A DNA stretch of 64,000 nt, taken from Symmachiella macrocystis (lineage in GTDB: Bacteria; Planctomycetota; Planctomycetia; Planctomycetales; Planctomycetaceae). How positions within the stretch are numbered: the stretch's first letter is position 1; each line of letters opens with the position of its first letter. The DNA is taken from positions 1-64,000 of the forward strand of contig NZ_SJPP01000006.1 of NCBI RefSeq assembly GCF_007860075.1, read 5' to 3'. The position numbers and the translations under genes are program-made. This document shows positions 44,847 to 53,797 of this stretch, piece by piece. The notes under the pieces were generated by a model, which was not told the DNA's origin, did not search any database, and saw nothing but the letters and a program-made list of their open reading frames with translations.

Positions 44847-45232
44847 CGTGTCGTCCCTTTCGAGTTATGGGGTTTGTGTCTGTCCGGCAGCCAACACGGC
44901 CACCGACAGGACAGTCAGTTACCTCGATCTGGAACGAACATCCAGCGACATCTGGTAGTATTCCACAGGATTCCGCTGAAAAGAATTTGGGGCGAACACA
45001 GGCCCCACGGCGCTACCAAACGCGGAGGATTGAGCAATGGCCAACGGTACCAACGACAACGCCCCACGTGACCCCGGTGCGGTAGAGGGCATTTCTTTAC
45101 GACCAATACCGAACCACTTGACTACAAAATAATCCGTGAGAGTGCTTCAGTTGTATCTGCCGACCGTAACCACTTAGACTAAGCTTTGTTTCAGCAATCT
45201 GAAGACTATCGAAAATCGACAAGGAGCGATTA
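44847..45232. other. Intergenic stretch, promoter region of FKBP gene
   Basis: 385 bp with no supported gene. A 31-codon frame at 45037 lacks any motif. Both the H1-like gene (minus) and the FKBP gene (plus) diverge from here, so their promoters should lie in it. Confidence 0.4.
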
Positions 45233-45607
45233 ATGAGTGATATAGGCCCCGTTGATGATGATGCGCCGGAAGAATTCACAGAAACCGAATCGGGACTCAA
45301 GTATCGTATTCTGCGAAAATCAGACGGAGAAAAAGCGAACCCCAACAATTCAGTGACTGTCAATTACCGAGGTTGGCTCGATGATGAAACGGAATTCGAC
45401 AGTTCCTACAAACGGGGTGAACCGATTTCGTTCCCGCTGGGGGGAGTTATCCCTGGCTGGACCGAAGGGATGCAGTTGGTCGGTGTTGGCGGAATGATTG
45501 AACTGACTATTCCTCCTGGGTTGGGATACGGACAACGGGGGGCCGGTGCCGCCGTTCCACCGAATGCAACGCTGCATTTCATCGTCGAGTTGATCAGCAT
45601 TAACTGA
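45233..45607 (+). CDS. FKBP-type peptidyl-prolyl isomerase
   Basis: ATG 45233 follows AAGGAGC. The 124-aa protein is a single FKBP domain: SVTVNYRGWLDDETEFDSSYKRGEP, PLGGVIPGWTEGMQLVGVGG, LTIPPGLGYGQRGAGAAVPPNATLHFIVELISI. Active-site residues (Tyr, Phe/Asp, Val-Ile-Pro-Gly-Trp, Tyr of GYG) are present. No signal peptide, so it is cytoplasmic and probably assists folding. Confidence 0.93.
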   Translation: MSDIGPVDDDAPEEFTETESGLKYRILRKSDGEKANPNNSVTVNYRGWLDDETEFDSSYKRGEPISFPLGGVIPGWTEGMQLVGVGGMIELTIPPGLGYGQRGAGAAVPPNATLHFIVELISIN

Positions 45608-45885
45608 TCGCGGAGTCGACGTGTCCACATGAGTTGTATCCAGAAGCCGCCGCGCTGACTCGCATGTGGGACAAACCAATTAACGCCCTTTTTTGATTTA
45701 CGCCGAGCAGTGTCTTTGAGCGATTGTTCTAGACCGCCTTACTTTTTCGAATCAGTATGAACGCATCAGAAACTCATGCGTTTGATGGGAATGGTACTTC
45801 ATGGGGAGATTCACGCTTCGATAACTCCCGACCGTGTCTCGAAAACTCAAGGATTTTTGGATTCAGAATGATCTGAAAAACAAAC

Positions 45886-47190
45886 ATGGCTACTCACGTG
45901 TTAATCATTGGGGGCGGAATCGCCGGCTTGAATGCTGCCAAGTCCTTGGGTGACGCAGCAGGGATAACGGTGACGATTGTTGATCGTCAGAATCACCATC
46001 TCTTTCAGCCACTGCTGTACCAAGTCGCCATGGCGGGGCTCAGCCCAGCCGATATTGCGGCACCGATTCGTAGCATCCTTTCGGGATTCAGCAATATTCA
46101 TGTGCTGCAAGGGGAAGCACGATCGATCAAACTAGATTGTGCCTGCGTCGAATTCGATTTCGGCGTACTCCACTATGACTATTTGGTCATTGCTTGCGGG
46201 GCGACACACAGCTATTTCGGGCACGCTGAATGGGAAGAGTTCGCTCCTGGGTTAAAGACCGTCGCCCAAGCGACTGAAATCCGTCGTCGGGTTTTGGCAG
46301 CATTCGAGCAAGCTGAACGTATCGAAGAGCCTGATGAACAGAAGAAGTATTTGACTTTTGTCATCGTTGGTGGAGGCCCAACCGGTGTGGAGTTGGCTGG
46401 CGCAATTGGAGAAATGAGCCGTTATACATTGGCCAGAGATTTTCGACGTATCAATCCACGGCTGACACGCGTGATACTTGTCGAAGCTGGTCCTCGGATC
46501 TTGCCGATGTTCTCCGAAGAACAGGCAGGGCGTGCTGCGCGGGATCTGGAAAAACTGGGCGTACAGATCTGGACCTCCTCAATCGTTACCAACGTCGATG
46601 CGAATGGAGTCGAGATGGGTGACGAAAGAATTCAGACAGCGACAGCCTTATGGGCTGCGGGAACTGAAGCTTCTGAGATTGGTCGTTCCAACGGAATGCC
46701 AGTCGATGGCCGCGGCCGAGTCATCGTCGAACCAGACCTCAGCATCGCGGATCACTCGAATGTTTTCGTTGCGGGAGACCAGGCGTGCTTTACACACCAA
46801 ACGGACAGACCGTTACAGGGAACCGCGCCAGTTGCACTGCAACAGGGACGCTTCATTGGAAAGACAATTGTCCAAGAGCTGAGTGGCAAACCGCGAACGC
46901 AATTTCAGTTTTTCGATAAAGGTCAAATGGCAACGATTGGAAGAAGCCGCGCGATCGTGGAGATTGGTCGATTCAAATTCGCGGGCTGGTTTGCTTGGGT
47001 CACATGGTTGATCGTGCATATCTACTATCTGACTGGTTTCAAAAACCGCTTCTTTGTCGTACTTCAATGGGCTTGGTCATATATGACGTTCCGCCGAGGC
47101 GCACGTCTGATTGTCGAGAAAGAATGGAGGATGAACCAATTGGAGTCGGAAGAAATGCTAGTCGATACGACCGATGACATGCCCCGTTAA
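45886..47190 (+). CDS. ndh: Type II NADH dehydrogenase (NDH-2)
   Basis: The 434-aa protein has an FAD-binding GGGIAGLNAAKSLG near the N-terminus, HHLFQPLLYQVAMAGLSPADIAAPIR, the NADH-binding IVGGGPTGVELAGAIGEM, and the quinone-side end VFVAGDQACF...GTAPVALQQGRFIGKTI. A C-terminal hydrophobic segment (FAWVTWLIVHIYYLTGFKNRF) anchors it to the membrane. It oxidises NADH and reduces quinone without proton pumping. It stands alone and is complete. Confidence 0.94.
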   Translation: MATHVLIIGGGIAGLNAAKSLGDAAGITVTIVDRQNHHLFQPLLYQVAMAGLSPADIAAPIRSILSGFSNIHVLQGEARSIKLDCACVEFDFGVLHYDYLVIACGATHSYFGHAEWEEFAPGLKTVAQATEIRRRVLAAFEQAERIEEPDEQKKYLTFVIVGGGPTGVELAGAIGEMSRYTLARDFRRINPRLTRVILVEAGPRILPMFSEEQAGRAARDLEKLGVQIWTSSIVTNVDANGVEMGDERIQTATALWAAGTEASEIGRSNGMPVDGRGRVIVEPDLSIADHSNVFVAGDQACFTHQTDRPLQGTAPVALQQGRFIGKTIVQELSGKPRTQFQFFDKGQMATIGRSRAIVEIGRFKFAGWFAWVTWLIVHIYYLTGFKNRFFVVLQWAWSYMTFRRGARLIVEKEWRMNQLESEEMLVDTTDDMPR

Positions 47191-47481
47191 ACTACTTCCG
47201 CGCCGACACAATCATTCGATGGCCCAATTGGGTACTAAGAAACGATTGACTAAAGCCGTGAAGCCGGGTGGTACCCAAGGGGCAGATACGTCGCCGCAAT
47301 CGTTGCCGTAGTTGCGGGTGGGAAATCGTCACGTACGAGTTGGAAAGCGAAAGATTTTCTACAGCCGAACGCTAGATGCGTAATGATTTTCTGCGTTGGC
47401 TGTGATTGGCAGCGATTCAGTCTTTCACCGCGTAGCTCGCCGGGTAGAATACCTGCAATGGTTTCCACGGAGGACGTTCGC

Positions 47482-47919
47482 ATGCCCGCCAAGCTTAAGA
47501 CCCGCTGCAGCCATCCCGGATGTCCCAACACGACGCGGGACCGGTTCTGCGATGATCACAACCGCGAGGCATCGCACCGTTGGTCGGACGAGCGACGTGG
47601 CACCCCGGCACAGCGCGGGTACGACGAACGTTGGCGGAAGGTGCGGCGCATCCACATCAAACGGCATCCCTATTGCGAGGACTGCCTGGACGACGGTGTA
47701 GTCAATACGCGGAACTTAGAAGTCGATCACGTCATCCCCATCGACGTACGCCCGGACCTGCGGCTCGACCTCGACAACCTGCGGACGCGTTGCCGTCGGC
47801 ATCACAAGCTGAAAACGGATGAGGACAAACGGAAGTATACGACCGGAGCCACCGCGCCGAATGCTGACCGGGTCGCTGCCGGTGGAAAGATGACCGGGTC
47901 CCTAAGGGGGGTACCTTAG
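47482..47919 (+). CDS. HNH endonuclease, phage packaging type
   Basis: ATG 47482 is preceded by CGGAGG; the frame is open about 30 codons upstream. The 145-aa protein has a Cys-rich start (TRCSHPGCPNTTRDRFCDDH), RGYDERWRKVRRIHIKRHPYCEDCLDDG, and the HNH core LEVDHVIPIDVRPDLRLDLDNLRTRCRRHHKLK. HNH proteins of this kind sit directly before the terminase genes in cos phages and are needed for genome cutting. Here TerS and TerL follow in order. Confidence 0.9.
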   Translation: MPAKLKTRCSHPGCPNTTRDRFCDDHNREASHRWSDERRGTPAQRGYDERWRKVRRIHIKRHPYCEDCLDDGVVNTRNLEVDHVIPIDVRPDLRLDLDNLRTRCRRHHKLKTDEDKRKYTTGATAPNADRVAAGGKMTGSLRGVP

Positions 47920-48047
47920 ATCCCTAAGGACTCAACCCCCAATACCACATCGCCAACGATGCGTGTTTTTCCGCGAAATTGGAGACCGGGGGGTGTGAAG
48001 TTGGGTAAAGCATCATTTCGCATCAATTTGATGCTGGAAAGCATGTC

Positions 48048-48512
48048 ATGCGAGGTCGCAAACCAAAGCCAACAGCATTGAAAACATTGGAGGGAAATCC
48101 GGGTAAACGACCGCTCAATGCTCGCGAACCGCATGCTAAGCCTGAAGTCCCGGACTGCCCCGAGCATCTTGACGACATCGCTCGCGCTGAATGGTTCCGC
48201 ACGGCGAAAGTGCTCATAGACATGGGCCTGCTGACGTTGGCCGATCGCTCGGCCCTGGCAGCTTACTGCGTGGCGTATTCGCGGTGGGTGCATGCCGAAG
48301 AGCAGGTCAAGAAGTATGGCACGATCGTGAAATCGCCGGCGAAGGGCTTCCCCATGAAAAGCCCTTACCTGACCGTCGCGGATCAGGCGATGGAGGCGAT
48401 GCGGAAGTTGATGGTTGAGTTTGGACTCACGCCCAGCAGCCGCAGCCGGATCTAATTGCCCGAAGGTGCCGGCGCCGTGGATGAGTTTGACCTGTTTCTG
48501 GAGGCGGGCTAA
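48048..48512 (+). pseudogene. terS: Phage terminase small subunit (P27-type) with premature stop
   Basis: ATG 48048 opens MRGRKPKPTALKTLEGNPGKRPLN, the conserved start of P27-type TerS. A TAA at 48453 interrupts the frame after SSRSRI, but the same frame continues LPEGAGAVDEFDLFLEAG to a TAA at 48510 that overlaps the TerL ATG (TAATG). This coupling shows that the original end was 48512 and that 48453 is a later nonsense change (AAA-type Lys to TAA is one base). The 135-aa truncated product lacks only 19 residues and may still work. Confidence 0.8.
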
Positions 48513-50128
48513 TGTCGCGCGAGGTCGAATCGCTGACTTCGGATTGGATACGCACGTCCGCCGACGAGCGGGCGGTTGCTGATGGTTGCTGGTTCGACCT
48601 CCACGCTGCCGAACGGGTCCGCTTGTTTTTCCGCAAGTTCCTGCGGCACTCCAAAGGCCAATGGGCCGGTCAGCCGTTTGACCTACTCGATTGGTAGTGG
48701 CAAGAGGTGGTGGCTCCGCTCTTTGGCTGGAAACGTCCCGATGGCACGCGGCGGTTCCGGCGAGGCTATATTGAGGTCCCCAAGAAGAACGGCAAGAGCA
48801 CGCTCTTCTCCGGGCTGAATCTGTACTTGCTAGTCGGCGATAACGAACCGGGAGCGGAAATCTACAGCGCCGCCGTCGACCGTGACCAAGCTTTAATTGT
48901 GTATGGTGAAGCGGCGCACATGGTTGACGAATCGCCCGATCTCACCCGGCGGTTGAAGGTCGTCCGTTCGACGAAACGGATCGTGTATCACCGCACGCGG
49001 TCGTTCTACAAGGCGCTGTCCGCCGACGTCCCAGCCAAGGAAGGTCTCAACGCACATGCGGTGCTGATTGACGAACTGCACGCTCAGCGGACCCGTGATC
49101 TGTGGGACACGTTACGCTACGCGGGGGCCTCGCGAAGGCAACCACTGCAATTGGCGATCACCACCGCCGGCTACGACCGGCACTCAATCTGTTGGGAACA
49201 ACACGACTACGCACTCAAGGTGCTCGACGGCACGATTGAGGATACGTCGTTCTTTCCCTTTGTCGCTGCGGCCAGTGACGAGGCGGATTGGACCGATCCC
49301 AACGTCTGGAAAACAGCCAACCCCAGTTTCGGGATCACGATCAACGCGGACCAATTCGCCGAGGACTGTACCGAAGCCCAGGAGTCGCCAGCGAAAGAAA
49401 ACTCGTTCCGCCGCTATCGCTTGAATCAATGGACTGAACAGGATGTGCGTTGGCTGAGCATGGACAAATGGGATGCCTGTAACACACCGCTGGAGGATCT
49501 GCGCGGGCGAGATTGCTTCGGCGGGTTGGATCTCTCTTCCACGACAGATGTCTCGGCACTGGTGCTGGTCTTTCCCGACGAGGACGAGGGGCGGGCCGAC
49601 GTGCTACCGCTGTTCTGGGTTCCCGAAGAAGGCGCCCGCAAACGGGAACGTCGCGACCGTGTGCCGTACGTGCAATGGATTCGGGACGACCACATGGAGG
49701 CGACCTCCGGTGAGGTGGTCGACTACGACGTCATCCGCCGCCGGATCAATGAACTCAACGAGCAGTTCGAGATTCGCGAAATCGCCATCGACCGCTGGAA
49801 CGCCACGCAGTTGGCGACGCAACTGGAGGGCGACGGCTTCGAGATGGTCGCCTTCGGCCAGGGCTATGCCAGCATGAGCGCGCCGACGAAGAAGCTCGAA
49901 GAGTTGGTATTGAGCCGCAAACTGGCCCATGCCGGACACCCGGTGCTGCGTTGGATGGCCGGCAACGTCTCGATCGAAACCGCCGCCGCCGACAATTGGA
50001 AACCGTCGAAGAAAAAGAGCGTGGAACGGATCGACGGCATCGTGGCGTTGATCATGGGGCTCGATCGGGCGAGCACGCAGGACCAGTACACCAGTGTGTA
50101 CGAGAAGCACGGGCTACGGTCGCTTTGA
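48512..50128 (+). pseudogene. terL: Phage terminase large subunit with in-frame amber codon
   Basis: ATG 48512 follows GGAGG and overlaps the old TerS stop. After 61 codons (…GQPFDLLDW) there is a TAG at 48695, then the same frame continues WQEVVAPLFGWKRPDGTRRF through the ATPase (EVPKKNGKSTLFSGL, Walker A; HAVLIDELHA, Walker B) and the nuclease part (GLDLSSTTDVSALVLVF) to YEKHGLRSL at 50128. Read through, it is 538 aa, normal for Terminase_1 proteins. Without suppression only an N-terminally truncated protein from an internal start could be made. The last 63 residues recur in the chimera at 24636. Confidence 0.85.
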
Positions 50129-50362
50129 CGCAGGTATGTGAGCGCAAACATGGATTTGGCGGGCTGAGAATCGGGGAGATTCAAAAAGGTTTGTGCCAGA
50201 CTTGCTGGCTCAGGAGGTTGGTGCCGGGCATCCGTGTTGGCGTTTCATATGTTTGCGCTTGACAGACCAGGCAGTGTGGCAATAGATTAGCATGTGTGAA
50301 TTAATTGCCACATCCGCGAACCGTCACGACGCCCCTGTCGTCGACGACAAAGAGCTCACCCC
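50129..50362. other. Gap after terminase; no portal gene
   Basis: The first 100 bp resemble the sequence after the other terminase end (24912-25010; AAAAAGGTTTG), so the prophage sequence extends a little and then stops. A portal gene would be expected and is absent. The right half precedes the BlaI-like gene and should hold its promoter. Confidence 0.5.
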
Positions 50363-50755
50363 ATGGCACGAAAAAAATCGGACCACGACCTCGGCCGGCG
50401 CGAACGGCAGATCATGCACGTGATCTACGAATTGGAAGAGGCCTCGGTGGGGGACGTCCTCCAGCGACTGCCCGATCCGCCCAGCTATTCGTCGGTGCGC
50501 ACGATGATTCGACTGCTGGAAAGCAAAGGATTCTTGCGGCACCGCCGTGAAGGAACCAAGTATGTATATCGGCCGACGCAATCGCGGCACCACGCCAGCC
50601 AGTCCGCACTGAAACAGTTGCTAACCACCTTCTTCTCCGGTTCGCCAACCGACGCGGTCGCTGCCATTCTTGACGTCTCATCCGTCGACTTGACCGACGA
50701 CGACTTGAACCAACTTGAACAACTGATCGCCCAGGCGCGAAAGGATGGTCAATAA
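50363..50755 (+). CDS. BlaI/MecI-family repressor, pair 1
   Basis: The 130-aa protein has the winged helix of this family (LGRRERQIMHVIYELEEASVGDVLQRLPDPPSYSSVRTMIRLLESKGFLRHRREGTKYVYRP) followed by a dimerisation tail (LLTTFFSGSPTDAVAAIL). It is followed at once by an M56 peptidase gene, the standard BlaI/BlaR1 pairing, where cleavage of the repressor by the sensor induces the operon. No beta-lactamase is nearby, so the signal is unknown. Confidence 0.9.
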   Translation: MARKKSDHDLGRRERQIMHVIYELEEASVGDVLQRLPDPPSYSSVRTMIRLLESKGFLRHRREGTKYVYRPTQSRHHASQSALKQLLTTFFSGSPTDAVAAILDVSSVDLTDDDLNQLEQLIAQARKDGQ

Positions 50756-50756
50756 G

Positions 50757-53186
50757 ATGAATTTGACGAACCTTGATCCGATTGCGCTGTTGCAGCATCC
50801 GTTCGTTGCGGATGTTCTGATCGAGGCGGGCATCAAAACCACCCTCGTATTGGCGATGACGGCACTAGCCACGGCCGGTTTGCGGCAGGCGTCGGCAGCG
50901 CTGCGGCACCGAGTGTGGTGTCTGGGATTGATCGCCGCCTGCATGATCCCGTGCGGCGCGTTGCTGCCTCCGCAGTGGCGACTTCCCGTCTTGCCCGCCG
51001 CATCGACCATTGTCGTCTCCGTCGCACCTCCGGCGTCCACTCCCACCAATCGGCCAACTGGCGTTCAAACAGACGGAGCCAAGTCGTCACAACAAGTCGA
51101 TCAAACGGCGGTACCACTCATGCTGTCCGCTGCCCCGACCAAAACGCGTGCGGATGAGACATCGGATCAGGTGGCGCTCATTCGCCCGGCGATGGCGTCC
51201 GCCTCATCCGCCACCGCGCGCAACCTACTCGCCAGTGCCTGGATGACAGGGACGCTTCTATTTCTAACTCCGTTGTTCCTGGGATTGGCGGCCAGTGTCC
51301 GGCAGGCGCGACGCTCGCAGCGTATGACGGACCCGGTCTGGACGAATCTGTGCGCGGAAGCGGCGGCGCGGCTGGGACTGTCACGGTCTGTCACGTTGCG
51401 GCAAACGGAAGATGGCGTGGTGCCAATGACGTCCGGCGTCTTCTTTCCGGTTGTCTATCTGCCTCGCGATTCCCAACACTGGACGGCGGCGCGGCGACGG
51501 TTGGTCTTGTTGCATGAGTTGGCGCACGTGAAACGGTGGGATGTACTGTTTCAAGCCCTAGCGCGACTGGCCTGCGCCATCTATTGGTTTCATCCATTGG
51601 CCTGGTATGCACTGCGTAACGTGCGGATTGAGAGCGAATCGGCGTGCGACGATTGCGTCGTGGGCACCGGCGAACGAGTCACGGACTATGCGGCGCAACT
51701 GATTGACATTGCGCGAGCCTATCGCCGACCGCGGCTCGTCTCTGGGGTCGCGATCACGCGTTCCACACAACTGGAAGGTCGCATCGTCTCACTTCTCGAC
51801 CGTGCCCGATCACACCAGCCAGTCGGCAAACGCGTTGCCCGGGGACTGCTAGCCGGGGCGTTGATCACCGTATTGGGATTGTCGGTGATCGGTGTCGGCG
51901 ATCGCGCCCGCGTGTCCGCTTTTGAAAGAGGCGACACACCGCGACGGGATAACGACGCGGTGGCCGCGCCGCCGGAAGATATTGATCGGGAAGCGTTCGC
52001 CAAGCAGCGCGCCGCCCAGGTTGCCGCATTACTCCCCCCAACCACCAATGAGATGGCGGATCGTACAGCAGAGGAAGTTCGGGAGATCGTCACCAAGTAC
52101 GCTCCAGAACAGATCACGCCAGAATTTCGCGAGGCGCTCACCCGCGCGATTGCCACTTTCTGGGAATCGAGCTATCCCGACAAGGCGAATCAATTGTCAT
52201 CCGCGCAGCGCGACGAGATTTACCTGAATCTGCCAATGAAAGTACGCACGTTTCAGTGGAAATTGTTCATGGCGCTCCGCCGTCGCCCGTTAGATGGCAA
52301 GGAGCAATCGCGACTCGATGCACAACAAGCCTGGCTACTGCAACACATCCGCTCACTGCCTGCCCTCGATCCGCCCTTTGATAAACGAAACTTGCACGCC
52401 GACAAAGTGGCCGAATTGAAAGCCAAGTTCGCCAACCCGCTCGTCCCGGTGTTTCACGAACCGCTCACCAGCAAACAATTCGCCGCATTCCAAAAGGAGA
52501 TGAAGAGCTACGATGGCGGTAACAAGGAGTTGTTGTTCGTCGTGCCGCACGCGGTGTGGGCTGATTTGAATGCGCGCTTCCCAGCACCACAGGACGTTCC
52601 TATTCCCGAACTCACAACATGGACCGAACGTCCTCAAGGGTATGGACAAGGCAATGGCGTGATTCGCATTTCGTTCCCGTCAGCAGAACGGGTTTTGGGA
52701 AACCGAAACGTGATTGGCGGATACCGCAAACATCAGCATGTGATCGATCTCAAAGACGTGCCCCCCGGTCTGCGCGGGGTTGGTGATGGTCCGCGCAAGC
52801 CCTGGACGTTCGACGATGTGCAAAACTGGTTTGCCAAACCGGGCCGCGGTCAGATCGTCTTCGACGCCCAAGCCCTCCGCCTCATCGGCATGCGAGGCAC
52901 CCGGCTGATGCCGCTTGAGACCAAGACATGGATCGATGCCGACAGCATTCCCACCGAAAAACTCATCGCAAAGATCGAAAAAGAGGGAGCACGCGAATGG
53001 TCCCTGCCCCAACCGATCGTACGTGACGCAATCGGCGGAACCAAATACGACGCCATGGCAGCAGCCCTGACAAGCGATGGCGAGCTCTATGTCTTCAAAG
53101 CCTTGGAACATGACGCCGGGGGCCTGAGCTATCACGTCCGCCGCCACCAATTTCCCCACCCCGCCGACACGAGCCAACCGCATTAA
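50757..53186 (+). CDS. BlaR1/MecR1-like M56 peptidase with large C-terminal extension
   Basis: I chose ATG 50757 (an ATG at 50745 overlaps the repressor end). The 809-aa membrane protein has helices near 30 and 55, a long Pro/Ser linker, helices near 160-185, then the M56 zinc motif LLHELAHVKRWD (253-257) and SESACDDCV. A further helix is at about 370. From about 400 to the end is a roughly 400-aa domain I do not recognise (TAEEVREIVTKYAPEQITPEFREAL, PVFHEPLTSKQFAAFQKEM). The penicillin-binding sensor domain of BlaR1 is absent; the extension may be the sensor. Confidence 0.85.
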   Translation: MNLTNLDPIALLQHPFVADVLIEAGIKTTLVLAMTALATAGLRQASAALRHRVWCLGLIAACMIPCGALLPPQWRLPVLPAASTIVVSVAPPASTPTNRPTGVQTDGAKSSQQVDQTAVPLMLSAAPTKTRADETSDQVALIRPAMASASSATARNLLASAWMTGTLLFLTPLFLGLAASVRQARRSQRMTDPVWTNLCAEAAARLGLSRSVTLRQTEDGVVPMTSGVFFPVVYLPRDSQHWTAARRRLVLLHELAHVKRWDVLFQALARLACAIYWFHPLAWYALRNVRIESESACDDCVVGTGERVTDYAAQLIDIARAYRRPRLVSGVAITRSTQLEGRIVSLLDRARSHQPVGKRVARGLLAGALITVLGLSVIGVGDRARVSAFERGDTPRRDNDAVAAPPEDIDREAFAKQRAAQVAALLPPTTNEMADRTAEEVREIVTKYAPEQITPEFREALTRAIATFWESSYPDKANQLSSAQRDEIYLNLPMKVRTFQWKLFMALRRRPLDGKEQSRLDAQQAWLLQHIRSLPALDPPFDKRNLHADKVAELKAKFANPLVPVFHEPLTSKQFAAFQKEMKSYDGGNKELLFVVPHAVWADLNARFPAPQDVPIPELTTWTERPQGYGQGNGVIRISFPSAERVLGNRNVIGGYRKHQHVIDLKDVPPGLRGVGDGPRKPWTFDDVQNWFAKPGRGQIVFDAQALRLIGMRGTRLMPLETKTWIDADSIPTEKLIAKIEKEGAREWSLPQPIVRDAIGGTKYDAMAAALTSDGELYVFKALEHDAGGLSYHVRRHQFPHPADTSQPH

Positions 53187-53259
53187 CGACCAAGGCAGCA
53201 CTCACAACTGCCGGCGTGTCTGAGAACTGGATCGTCTCGGCCGCACAACGAGGGGGGCG

Positions 53260-53532
53260 ATTGACACGACCTGTACCTCCGGAGAACTTATCTTCAATAT
53301 CTTCTCCGCGCTGGCTCAGTTTGAGCGGCGGCTGATTCAGGAGCGAACCAAGGCCGGACTGGCCGCCGCGCGAGCCCGTGGCCGCACCGGAGGACGACCG
53401 AAAATCTCCACCGGAAAAGCCAAGGTCTTGCTCGCCAAGAAGCTGTACGCGGACAAGAGTCTGGAAATCGATGCTATCTGTAAGACACTGCGGATATCGC
53501 GATCGACGTTCTACCGGTACGTGCGGCTGTGA
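53260..53532 (+). pseudogene. Serine recombinase (resolvase/invertase) C-terminal fragment
   Basis: From IDTTCTSGELIFNIFSALAQFERRLIQERTKAGLAAARARGRTGGRPK to the HTH SLEIDAICKTLRISRSTFYRYVRL, the frame matches the last 90 residues of Hin/PinR-type serine recombinases. The catalytic N-terminal domain with the nucleophilic Ser is missing. It lies 75 bp after the M56 gene, in a different frame. Confidence 0.85.
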
Positions 53533-53797
53533 TGAGAGGCGTCATTTCCCGGTCGTTATCTCGGACAACGACATCGTTGACTCGCATTGATCGTATGCCG
53601 ACGGAATGCCGGTTTTCGGACGATGCATTTGTCCATGCGAGATGAGAGCCGGGCCTCGTTGGAAGTCGACGCTTGCATTATCTCAAAATGGACTTCGTTT
53701 CAGTCCGAATTGGAATCCCATTCGTCGGCGTCTATAATAACAGTGAGTTTTTCGTCATTCCTTGAATTGAATCCCTTCAGACCGTGAGAATACAACA

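Noticed and set aside
48453-48697. Genetic code change (stop codons reassigned) as explanation of the terminase stops
   Set aside because: TAA, TAG and TGA all end well-supported genes elsewhere in the window, so a general reassignment is excluded; local readthrough remains possible.
50363-53186. Beta-lactam resistance operon
   Set aside because: The repressor/protease pair resembles BlaI/BlaR1, but no beta-lactamase gene is present and the penicillin sensor domain is missing.
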